A stretch of DNA of 64,000 nt. Source: Symsagittifera roscoffensis. Taxonomy: Eukaryota; Xenacoelomorpha; Acoela; Convolutidae. The notes beneath the pieces are model-generated. The model did not search any database. It saw only the letters and a list, made by a program, of their open reading frames with translations, and was not told the origin of the DNA. Where the stretch lies: contig NC_087071.1 of NCBI RefSeq assembly GCF_963678635.1, positions 31,052,141 to 31,116,140 on the forward strand, in the 5' to 3' direction. The translations under genes and the position numbers were made by a program. Positions 23,460 to 34,560 of this stretch are shown in pieces (the first letter of the stretch is position 1; each line of letters opens with the position of its first letter).

Positions 23460-25360
23460 GAAAAAGAAAATCTAACGGATTATATAAATTTATCAGGACC
23501 TCCAGATACCGATTCAAAATACACAATAAATCAAGTCTTTAACCTCCATGACCCTCTAGATAACATACCTCTCTCAAAGTTAGAAATTCAAAATACCTTT
23601 CTACCAAATACAGGGAAACAAACACTCGAACTACAACAAAAATACCAAAACCTTGACCCAGTCATTACACAATTAAAGTCTTGGCACACTTATGAAGCAA
23701 AACCCATAAAAGCAGATATCACAATTCTAGGAAACAAAACACTACCAAGATACTTTAGAAAATTCAATAATACATCCATAAATGAGAACACAAATTTTTT
23801 AGAATATCAAACATCTGAAATAAAAGTACCATGTTTAACTCTAAGTATGATACTTGTAGCAATTCTCATTTCATAAACACTAAAGGACATGCAGGATCAG
23901 AAAAGACATATCATTTTGCATCCAAGTTTTTACTTTCCAAATGCACCGATTTGAATTAAAGTTTTAACCAATGATTGCATAACATACCAATTAAGCAAAC
24001 CATACCCACATCAAAAGCAAATAGCAGAAAAACAAAATTTTAAAAGACAAAGTTTATACTTTAACCACAGAATCTCATTCAATACAAAAAGACCAATATC
24101 ATCCTCTTCAGAAGAAAACTCAAATATAATGGTCATAGTTGACGCATTTACACGCTACGTAGCACTTAACCCAGAACCTCATTCTAATGCCTATTATGCA
24201 TATACAACCCTTTATGAACACTGAATAGCAAAATTCGGATTACCGGAAATCCTTTTACAGACAATTGATTAATAATGAAAAAGTCACGTTATGCCAACTA
24301 TAAAACATCAAACACAAACCACGACTTCTTGTGCCCCTTGGACTAATGGTTTAGTCGAAGGAATTAACCGTTCGCCACAAGAATACCTCAGATGTATCAT
24401 GAATGGAAACGATACAAAATACACTGAATGGTCAACAAAAACAAAATTATTCGCCTTGGCTTACAATTGACAAATAACAACAACATTAGGACTATCACCT
24501 TATGAAATGGTTTTTAATCAAAGACCACGGAAATCAATAATGTTCACAGCAAACTCCTCAAAAAACACACAAGGTTAATGCTAACCCACAGAAGAATCAA
24601 GTTGTTATAATCTACCATTACATACACACGATGAAGATCATTTTCATCGCCCACAAATTTTGAAAATAGCCTCCGCCACATATACCAAATGCATTTCAAA
24701 CAGAGATAAAAACACAATAAAATTCACCAAAAAAATAGCCAAAAAACTATTACAAAGACAGATTATTCATTCCCAAATGAATTCACGATTCACACCAGCT
24801 ACAAATTTAAAAAATGGAACATTTGTCTTAATCCGACTTTTTTTGTAATAAAAAAAGTAATAAATAAAAAAACTACAACCAATCCGAAAAGAACCTTTTC
24901 AAATTATTGACAAACCCACTGAGTAACATATAAACTTATTGACTCAAATAAAAAAGAAATAGTTCAACACAGAAACAATCTTTTACCCTACTACTAAAGA
25001 AAATACTCTCTTCGCGAACTAACACAATTACTCTTTTACAGGACTTAAAAATGTCCAAAACAACTCAGACAATAGTCAAAAACAAACAATTGATACAAAT
25101 TGTTCACCACAAGTTTTAGAAACAAAAAATAACGAAAATAATTGACACAAATCCCAAGAAATAAAAAACAAACAAATACCTCAAAAACAAAGAAAAAACC
25201 GAAATTTAGAAGAACAAATTTTACCGGAGGAAATAAAAGAAACCTCTCAACAACGAAAATCATCACCACTTCGAAATCAACCACGAAAAGATTGTAAAAT
25301 CTTCATTCCGCAATCTAAAATATTAAAGAAAAAGTTGAATTCTAAAAATCTCCTCCTAAT
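23460..25360 (+). pseudogene. pol: integrase remnant and Pol C-terminus of element 1
   Basis: The zinc-finger part reads NTKGHAGSEKTY (about 23877-23912). The core reads ISFNTKRPISSSSEEN, with Asn where the first catalytic Asp belongs, then IMVIVDAFTRYVAL, then LPEILLQTID where the second Asp motif (TDNGTEF-type) should be. WTNGLVEGINRS retains the Glu. A Lys/Gln/Glu-rich tail with SPLRNQPRKDCK ends near 25310. With two of the three catalytic acids lost and many stops, it is inactive. Confidence 0.7.
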
Positions 25361-25867
25361 TAATCAACAATTTTAAATTTTCAGTAATATAGCAAATTGT
25401 TTTTTTCTTTTCTATAACTTCATGCTGACACCCTTGAACAACAGGTTCAACTTTAGCCAATCAGAAGCTATATAAACATCACCTCATTTTGACACCACTT
25501 ATTTGCCGACACTTTGCAAACTTCAAACATATATGTAACTATAACTAAAGGGCCTCCAGATCAAAAATAAGCAACAAACTCATATATGACATCCGGAATA
25601 AACAAAATCAAATTATTACAACCCTCTTCTATCAACTGGTACAAAAATGAACAATATTGTCCCAACTTACACTCCGAATTCCCCTTAAGGAAAAATAGTA
25701 AATTAGCCTAAAAAAATAGGACATGATCATTTAGCTTAAGGTATGAATAACTCCTAGATACCCCCGATTATCCAATAAAAAAGAACAAAATCAGGAAGCT
25801 CACTCCCAGACCTTCTGTCTTCTCTTCATAAAAAAATGCCCATCTTCAACCCACTTGTCAAAAATCA
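25361..25867. other. spacer between pol and env remnants of element 1
   Basis: AT-rich, no supported ORF. A spliced env transcript would need an acceptor about here, but none could be singled out. Confidence 0.35.
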
Positions 25868-27795
25868 ATGAACAATCCGACTCAAATTTTGCCTCAACAA
25901 AAAAAAATTCGGCAAGAACGAATCAGTTCTCAAATGCTTCTTTCCGACCGAATCAGTCAGTCTTCTAAAAAATACAACTTCAAAACTTTTTTCAATCATA
26001 TCAACCTTTTTTCAAATCATCATATTTTTCATAATAGATACTTTCGAATTATTTCTCTTTCTCTTCCTAACTTTTTGCAGTTTTTTCATAAACTTCACTC
26101 CTCAAAACCTACCTCAACTTTGCAAAAATCCTTAACCACCTCATCAGAAACGAAATTTCAACAATTACCTAAGTTTTAAGAAAACTATTCAAAAAGAAAG
26201 GCATTTTTCTTCTTTTAGTAATATTTTTCGCATTTCTAATTTCCCTAAATCTGACAATATGCAAAGGTATAGAAAAAGCAATAATAACCTTTGCACTGGC
26301 AACAATGCTTCTAATCAATTCCATAGAAGAATATTATAATCACTATGAATTTTTTTCATAGGTAAAAAATAAAAGGAATCTTTCAAAATTACTAATCAAC
26401 AACCCACACAACAGTCTCCACCGACTACAACATCCCAGGAATCTCCAACAACACCAACATCTAGTCAGACAAACCACCCCCAATCATTAACACGTTTTTC
26501 ATTTCTAGAAAACCCATATACATTTGATGAAAGACATTCATAATTATCAGAACCTTTAGAACCTGTAGTTCGCCACGCACCCCTAAGCGAACCACAAAAC
26601 GAACCAACGTATAATATAAACCCTTCCCTTCCGCTAGACCCTAATAGAACAAGATACCCAAGTCAAAACCAAAATACATCCACAATAAGTAGACAAATCA
26701 TACATCCAAGACGAAATAGAAATTTTACAACTCCCAGAGTTCATTTTAATAAACCCTCATCACCAATTCCAAATCCTAAAGATATTACCAGCAGTACAAT
26801 TCAAAGTACCCCCCACCATTACAATCTAGTTCACAACAAAACACTCCAAACATAACATCGGACTATATAGGATCAACCCCCACATCCGAAAAAAATTCGT
26901 GAAAATTCCTTCAATCCCCCAACTTCAGCACAACATCTCCCACATTGAATGACTCAAGGTGATTCAAACATAGTAAATGAACCAACAAATATCTCATCAG
27001 AAACATCTCAGTCAATACCAATACCCTCTCACTTCTTTCAACCCCTTCAATAAGTCAGTTATCAACAACATCATTTCCTCCAAATTTTCCTAAAAATTTA
27101 GACGATAGATATGAGGAACATTTAACCAATAATATACCCCTACGATTAGATTGGAATACATTCGTAGCTTCCCCTCCACTATTCGGTCAACACCTCGACA
27201 GTAACAGACTACATAACTGGGTACTCAACAGATTACAATATAGACACGTCATTCATAAAGACATACAAGATTACAACATACAAATCCTTACACAAGATAA
27301 TTCAACACTTAAACTTGAAAAAACTGTAAAATTAAACAGTTTAGTACATCACCTCCTCCCCTTAGCTCCACCAAATATAACAGCTCAATCATTACCTCCC
27401 CCATTAATCACAACAGAAATTATCCAGAAGTACGATAGATATACAGAAAAGTCACTTGGATACATCACATTCTATAATCCCTATTCGGCACTATCCTACT
27501 CAATTATTTTTTTATTAATTTTTCTCTTTCAGACTCCACTCCTTTTTACTTTTCCAGAAACAACAAATGATAAAAAAACCCTTCAACTCGAACAGGACCC
27601 CAAGATTTATTAGTCGCACACTATGACTGTGAAGAAAATGAACAAAAAACGCTACATTATTACGCCATAAATCAGGTAACTCAATGCGAATTTGAACCAC
27701 AAGAAATAGAAACAATCAATTTAATAGCCACACTTTATTCAAAAGCCCGAGCTACAACATTAACAGGCTTCAAGTTTACAGCAACATTTTCATTA
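25868..27795 (+). pseudogene. env-like N-terminal region, first tandem copy (element 1)
   Basis: A 103-residue open frame (25868-26179) ends just before a double hydrophobic segment (FLISLNLTICK...IITFALATMLLI, about 26222-26320). A Pro/Ser/Thr/Gln/Asn-rich stretch follows (NNPHNSL / QQPTQQSPPTTTSQES from about 26400), then the start of the ectodomain. This unit stops at about 27792, where the second copy begins. Multiple stops and frameshifts are present. Description only; nothing suggests a working protein. Confidence 0.6.
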
Positions 27796-29550
27796 TAGAT
27801 ACTTTCAAAATATTCCTCTTTCTCTTCGTATTTTTTGCAGTTTTTTTATAAAATACTACTCACTCCACAAAACCTACCTCATTTTTGTAAAAATCTTTGA
27901 CCACCTCCTCAGAAACGATGTTTCAACAACTATCTAAGTGTTAAGAAAACTATTCAACAAGAAAGGCAATTTTCTTCTTTTGGTAATATTTTTCACTTTT
28001 CTAATTTCCCTAATTCTGACAACATGCAAAGTTATAGAAAAAGCAATAATAACCTTTGCACTGGCAACAATGCTTCTAATCAATTCCATAGAAGAATATT
28101 AAAATTACTATGAATTTTTTTCATATGTAAAAAATTAAAGGAATCTTTCAAAATTGCTAATCAACAACCCACACAACAGTCTCCACCGACACCGACTACA
28201 ACATCCCAGGAATCTCCAACAACACCAACATCTAATCAGACAAACCACCCTCAATCATCAACACGTATTTCATTTCTAGAAAACCAATATACATTTGATG
28301 AAAGACATTCATAATTATCAGAACCTTTAGAACCTGCAGTTCGCCACGCACCCCTAAGCAAACCACAATACGAACCAACGTATAATAAAAACCCTTCCCT
28401 TCAGCTAGACCCTAATAGAACAAGATACCTAAGTCAAAATCAAAAGCCATCCACAATAAGTAGACAAATCATACATTCAAGACGAAATAGAAAATTTAGA
28501 ACTCCCAGAGTTCATTTTGATAAACCCTCATCACCAACCCCAGCAGTACAATTCAAAGTACCCCCACCATTACAATCTAGTTCAAAACAAAACACTCCGA
28601 ACATACCATCGAACTATTTAAGGTCAACCCCCACATCCGAAAAGGTTCGTGAAAATCCCTTCAACCCCCCAACTTCAACACAACATCTACCACATTGAAT
28701 GACACGAGCTTTCACTCAAGGTGATTCAAACATAGAAATTGAACCAACAGATGTCTCATCAGAAACATCTCAGTCACTAACACAAACCCTCTCACTTCTT
28801 TCAATCCCTTCAATGAGTCAGTTATCAACAACATCATTTCCTCCAAATTTTCCTACGAATTTAGACGATAGATATGAGAAACATTTAACCAATAAAATAC
28901 CCCTACGATTAGATTGGAATACATTCGTAGCTTCCCCTCCACTATTCGGTCAACACCTCGACAGTCTCAGACTACATAACTGGGTACTCAACAGATTACA
29001 ATATAGACACGTCATTCATAAATACATACAAGAACACAACATACAAATCCTTACACAAGATAATTCAACACTCAAACTTGAAATAACAGTAAAATTAAAC
29101 AATTTAGTACATCACCCTCTCCCTTTAGCTCCAACAAATATAACAGCTCAATCATTACCTCCCCCATTAATCACAACAGAAATTATCCAGAAATACGATA
29201 GATATACAAAAAAGACACTTTGATTCATCACATTCTATAATCCCTATTCAGGACTATCCTACACATATATTTTTTATTAATTTTTCTCTTTCAGACCCTA
29301 CTCCATTTTACTTTTCCAGAAACAACAAATGATAAAAACCCTTCACCTCGAACAGGACCCAAAGATTTATTAGTCGCACAGTATGACTGTGAAGAAAATG
29401 AACAAAAAACGCTACATTACTACGCCATAAATCAGGTAACTCAATGCGAGTTTGAACCACAAGAAATAGAAACAACAAATTTAATAGCCAAATCTTATTC
29501 AAAAACCCGAGCTAAAACATTAACAGGATACAAGTTTACAGCAACTTTCT
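26036..29550 (+). repeat. tandem duplication of env 5' region (two ~1.76-kb units)
   Basis: Unit 1 at about 26036-27792 and unit 2 at about 27797-29550 align throughout, for example CTTTGCACTGGCAACAATGC in both, and 26397 against 28162. The offset drifts from 1761 to 1765 bp through small indels. Only unit 2 continues into the rest of env. Confidence 0.9.
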
Positions 29551-31753
29551 CAGAGATAAAAATACATTGTTCTCAAGCCTCAAGTGGAAACAAAAAATCG
29601 ACTTGATCTTTCTATCAAAGTAATATAATAAGACTTTTACAACTTAGCCATGAAGAATGTAAAAACGAACTCAATCGATTAAAATTTGTCACAAATAAAG
29701 GCACAAACCAAAATATGGGAAATTTTCAAGTTTTCTAGACTCTGCACATCAACCGGAACTTGAAAGATACCAAGGTCATATAAAATTAGATGACAAATAC
29801 CCATTCCACGGCGCAAATGGACGATTAACTTATGATCTCCATGATTAAAATTAGATACCACACATTGGAATAAACAATCCTTCTAATTGCAAAGCTAATA
29901 CAAAAAAACAAAGGATATCAAGAAATTATGTTTTGATTCGAAAAAACACAATTGACACGAGATTTGAAAGACGACACTATAATTTATCACTGAATACAAT
30001 TACCTGAAAAAAAATGAGCACGGATTTTGCGATCCAACAACAAGAACACAAGCAACAATTGTTTGGTTCCTCGAAGACATATTTCAAGTTGCAAGAATAG
30101 ACGCAAGAATGATCAAATTTCATCAAAAGTACTTTAATGAATCCATCCCTTATGATGAAGTAAACCCTGAAAAAGTCAGACAAACAAAAAAAAGGTTTCA
30201 AAAACATCAATAATATAGAAAACACCTTAACTCGTTTTCAAATCTACTCAGAAACGGAACTCGCTTGCAAGTTTAACTCTCCACTTTATAAAACACAATA
30301 CTCAGAAATCCTTGTCGAATGCGAAAAAGGTTTCGACATGCACACAGGAAAACTAATAGTTACACCAAATCCAACAAAATACATTTCAAATTGCGAATCC
30401 AACAAATCACATCCCAATATCATTTCTAAAAAACACAGGAAGATCTGGTGGAAAACTTAGACCACAAGACAAAAGCATTACACGCTTAGAAGAACTGTCA
30501 CTCATGAACAATACCTATTTTGGTTCAATTAACTATGACATCCTCTTAGATATGTAATTAGATTACACAATAAGTAGAATTTTTCGAGAAATGTCACTAT
30601 CAGAACTAGAAACGCTTCATCATTTATGTGAACTTGAACGGACACAAAATTCTACAATCACCTGCACTTGCAGTATGTATCAAAAATACCTTATGCAGGA
30701 TATTTGTTGTCAGGAAATAAATCAAATTTTATTAACTACGAAGGAAATATAATATGGTATTACACATGTACGAAAAAAGTATCACCATTATATGTATTTG
30801 AAGACAAAAAATGTTACAAAAGAATCCCAATATTCTACAAAAATTAAGTACTGTTTGTTGATACGCTTTCTAGAAGAACATATTTTTGAAATACAGCCGT
30901 CCCATGTGGTCCACAATGTTATAGAGTTAAATCCCAATGAAGATAAATATTATCTTCTCACACCATACCCTACACTCATGCCACCATTAAGGAAATTTTC
31001 ACCAGAAAGTATTGAAGCTTCTGCTAGAAACCCAAATATAATCGACCAAAATTTACGAAAACTTGCAGAAACCGTAGGTTTTTCAGACATCTACACACAA
31101 GACTCTAGTGGATACTTTAAAGATATAAAAGACTACATTTATTTAAACGGTGAAAAATACCGTCCACAAGATATATCACCCATCAACATCTTTAGTTTTG
31201 TGAATTTAAAAAATGAACTACTCGCCCTTCAAGAATGGTCCTACTGCATCTTAGAAAAATTGATTATTTTTAATGCAAAGTTTATTATTTTTTTTTATTT
31301 CTCTTTTCATTTTTGAAAGGAATGAATAATACATGCGCAATCCACACACAAGTGAACAAACAAGCAAATGTAGCACGCATACTTTTCCCATGATTTTTCG
31401 GAATATTTTCAACCCCAATTAACAAAATACTTTCAGACGCTCAAATAAGTGAATACCAAAAAAATTATCAACCACACCCAATACATAGGTCAATTCACAT
31501 GACAAAAGAAACACGAAAACTACTGCACCACAATTACATACATTACAAAATAACCATCCATTATCTTTAGTACCACGAAATTACAGGAGCATAACAAAGC
31601 ACATCTCTACAAGTCATAGATACCCACAAAGTCCAGTAACTCACAATGTAACTCAACAACTAAATGTAGACGAGACGTATGAACAGATTATAGAACAACC
31701 ACATACCACTAATTTCCGTTCTCAGAACAACCATCGTTTTAGACAACGATGAG
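27797..31753 (+). pseudogene. env-like glycoprotein remnant, main copy (element 1)
   Basis: After the hydrophobic and Pro/Thr-rich N-terminal region, an open frame at 28699-29223 encodes the start of the ectodomain (DDRYEKHL, IPLRLDWNTFV, QHLDSLRLHNWVLNRLQYR). Shifted frames continue with YDCEENEQKTLHYYAINQV, NPSNCKA and CELERTQ, and an open frame at 30792-31316 ends in a hydrophobic segment (FIIFFYFSFHF) fitting a membrane anchor. A polar tail runs to about 31753, where the stop overlaps the ORF4 start. This Cys-containing ectodomain, anchor and tail resemble env-like proteins encoded as third ORFs by invertebrate Ty3/gypsy elements; the family name is from recognition and was not tested. 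It is broken many times over. Confidence 0.6.
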
Positions 31754-33480
31754 CCGCCAGATTGTAGCCCTCAACCGTTCCCTTTCATACCAATCCAACC
31801 TCCAACGTCACTCCAAGATCTCACCATTTTTTGATTTCTCTCCCTATCCCGAATCATCATATTCTAATAATTCACCAAGCATGGATTCATACAACACTTC
31901 AACGAACACAGTTTTTCACACCATTTCCCAATTTAACAACTCTGAATATGAAACCCCCGATGATTTTGCAGACTCCGAACCTAGCCCATCTACTTTTTTT
32001 CAGCCCCCCTTTCAACCCCATTATACTCAAATCCCTGATGAGCCTTCCTCAACCCTTTCCTCCTACACTGATGTAACCCCAATCTACTCCCCAATGACCA
32101 GTGACCCACTTGACCACTCTAGCCCCGTTGATACTGAACTCGAAAACGAATTAGATAACTTCATAACCCTTCAACAACAGCCTACAACATCAGCCTACAA
32201 CAACATAACACACAAATCATTCATCACCTCTCACAAACCATGACATCCTCAGAATCCTCCAACTCCCCATCCACTACTGGAGAAACCCTAGCCTACCGAG
32301 TATTTAAACCAAAACTCCCCAATACTCCATTCCCTTCTAACCCTCGACCAGTTCAAATTTTTACGGATCATCCACTCCATACTAATACAAAAGAATTTCT
32401 CCAAGTTTGCTTACCATTTTTTCCACAATACACTTACTATCACTCAAATCCTAATAACGAACAACCAAACTACACTAACGAAAATGCATTAATTCCCACT
32501 TTTTTGTTGACGTCGTACTATCATTTCAGTAACCTATTATCGCTCCCACTATAGAAAAATCCAGGTGACAATGAATTTTGTCAATCTAGGCTACATCACC
32601 CAACTACAGCACTTCACGAAAAACAGTTCACAACCATCGGATTAAATCAAACACTAACTAGAATCACTGCACAAAAAGCTAATAGATTTTCCATTAATTA
32701 TTATGATCGCGCTATTGCACAAACCAACGGAGATATCTTTTCAAATGACGATAATAACGCTAACCCCAACTAACTGAGAAACTTTTCATCAAATTCTCAT
32801 TTGTATTTACTATCAACTGCATGAATAAAAAGTATGATCCCATTATATCCGCACCACTTCGCGACACAAAAACCTACGACTCTTATTTCAGTAAATTTAA
32901 CCATTTTTCATTAAGTTTTATTTTCCTAACACTCAAAGAATGTGAGTTACACTGCTCACATCAAATTATGTTACGCACAAAACAAACTCACACATACACT
33001 TGATATAAATTCATACAACACCATTGCACAACTAATACACCATCACGAAACCCACACTATCGATTTCAATTTATTAACTCCGAATACATTTCACCATTCT
33101 TCCTAAACTTCACATATTGTATCAAAGACACTAACGTGCAAGGATTCCTTAGAAACTACGACCCTATCAGACAAATGTATACATTCTGCCCACTAACCCG
33201 AACTTTTAGTGTTGATGAATCCCGTCCTTTAATTTTCCCTCTCAAATATACAGCCTGTTGAAATCCCACTCCTATTATACCTTCATAACACCAAATTTAA
33301 TAATAAGCTTTATATTCTAATCCAAAACACACCGCATGAATTCTCACCAAGTAGTGAGGAGCACAAGATCATCAAAACACTTGATGATCACTACTGCAAA
33401 CTAAAAATATCACCCTAAACTTCTAACAACATCAAACGTCATTCACGATATTTTTCCAAACGGATTTTTTGCTAGTAAGC
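31749..33480 (+). pseudogene. ORF4 downstream of env, copy 1 (unknown function)
   Basis: Starts MSRQIVALNRS, with its ATG overlapping the env stop as ATGA. About 165 residues are Pro/Ser/Thr-rich and probably disordered (ETPDDFADSEPSPS), up to a stop at 32243; a further open piece follows at 32240-32554 (TNTKEFLQVCLPFFPQYTYY). Shifted pieces reach about 33420, including LHCSHQIML and TKQTHTYT (32821-33003) and FLNFTYCIK. The same order is kept in copy 2 (40503-42308), so this is one gene of ~580-600 codons, now broken. I do not recognise the family. It could be an accessory protein or a surface/matrix partner of env. Confidence 0.6.
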
Positions 33481-33730
33481 ATAAAAATGTATTTTCTCTA
33501 TTAAGTTCAGAACACAACTAACTATTCTTTATAAAAGTTTCACTTCTTTTCAGATCTCATCACACCATCATCAAAAACAAACAAAAAACAAATAAAAAAT
33601 TGAAAGCTTCTTTCTTAAAAATTCTAAAATTGTTTTAACAAATCGCAGTATAATTAAAAAGCAGTAAAACTTCTCCCAAATAGCAGTAAATTAATAGATT
33701 ATACCCAATGCAATAAATTTCTTTCAACCA

Positions 33731-33930
33731 NNNNNNNNNNNNNNNNNNNNNNNNNNNNNNNNNNNNNNNNNNNNNNNNNNNNNNNNNNNNNNNNNNNNNN
33801 NNNNNNNNNNNNNNNNNNNNNNNNNNNNNNNNNNNNNNNNNNNNNNNNNNNNNNNNNNNNNNNNNNNNNNNNNNNNNNNNNNNNNNNNNNNNNNNNNNNN
33901 NNNNNNNNNNNNNNNNNNNNNNNNNNNNNN
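33731..33930. other. assembly gap (200 N)
   Basis: A run of exactly 200 N, probably a placeholder of unknown true length. It falls where the 3' LTR of element 1 would be expected. Confidence 0.99.
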
Positions 33931-34348
33931 CAATAGAAGTCCTTTAATTTTTCTGAAGTAACCCACTAAATTAATTAGGTTGTCTTGAACTGAAATCTTA
34001 TTCTGAATTTTTCTGAATTAATGATCTAATTCATTTACATTTTTTTCTAAGCCAGTAGGTTTTATAAATCATGATATTTCAAATCCATCTGGGGCGGAAA
34101 TAAGATCTTCTCGAAGGGGGGGATTTTGTCGGCCTTCCTTTTTATGTCAACCAAAATGATTTTTGGAACGCCGCCAGAACGCAATGAAGACAGCATTTTA
34201 ACAGAACTAAAAAAAATCTGCGCCGCCGACAAGTTTTTTTTTAAATAGGTCGAAAATGCATGTTTGTTACTTGGAAATTTTAAGCTCACTGAGATATAAT
34301 GCAAACATCAACATGCTTGCTCTCTGCAAACTTGATTTTGGTTTTCAG
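33931..34348. other. intron end upstream of arylsulfatase exon a
   Basis: No sulfatase exon was recognised here. It ends in a good 3' splice site, TTGGTTTTCAG, at 34348. Confidence 0.5.
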
Positions 34349-34560
34349 GCAGTTACACTCAATCTTACTTACCCACAAGTCGAGGCTTCGACGACTTTCT
34401 GGGAGCGTACAACAGTGGCATAGACTACTTCGACCACTCCAGATCAAACGGAGGCTTCTGGGGTCTGGATCTGCACTGGGATGTTGGAAACAGTTCCAGT
34501 CCTCTCTGGGATGACTATGGCAATTACGCCACTGATATTTTCACAGAGCGTGCTAAGTCT
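34349..34560 (+). CDS. arylsulfatase exon a
   Basis: Begins after TTTTCAG and ends before GTAAGT. It encodes SYTQSYLPTSRGFDDFLGAY, then DYFDHSRSNGGFWGLDLHWD and YGNYATDIFTERAKS. The LPT.RGFD and F.G......DY blocks are characteristic of arylsulfatase B. The exon starts 2 nt into a codon. Confidence 0.88.

Larger units (their letters stand above)
14688..33730 (+). mobile_element. env-bearing Ty3/gypsy element 1, heavily decayed
   Basis: An LTR-like repeat is followed in order by gag, zinc knuckle, protease, RT, RNase H, integrase, env-like and ORF4 remnants, all plus strand and all broken by many stops and frameshifts. The ~19-kb span is inflated by an inverted duplication (20040-21918) and a tandem duplication (26036-29550). 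The 3' LTR is not seen, because the sequence runs into an assembly gap. Its pol sequence is clearly different from A, B and C (for example MCDASNFGIGAALL at RNase H), so this is another lineage, resembling retrovirus-like Ty3/gypsy elements with a third ORF. Confidence 0.8.

Noticed and set aside
33724-33966. Minus-strand ORF across the gap
   Set aside because: It consists of translated N.
34062-34304. Minus-strand 80-codon ORF in the intron before arylsulfatase exon a
   Set aside because: No recognisable domain and no sulfatase motif on either strand.
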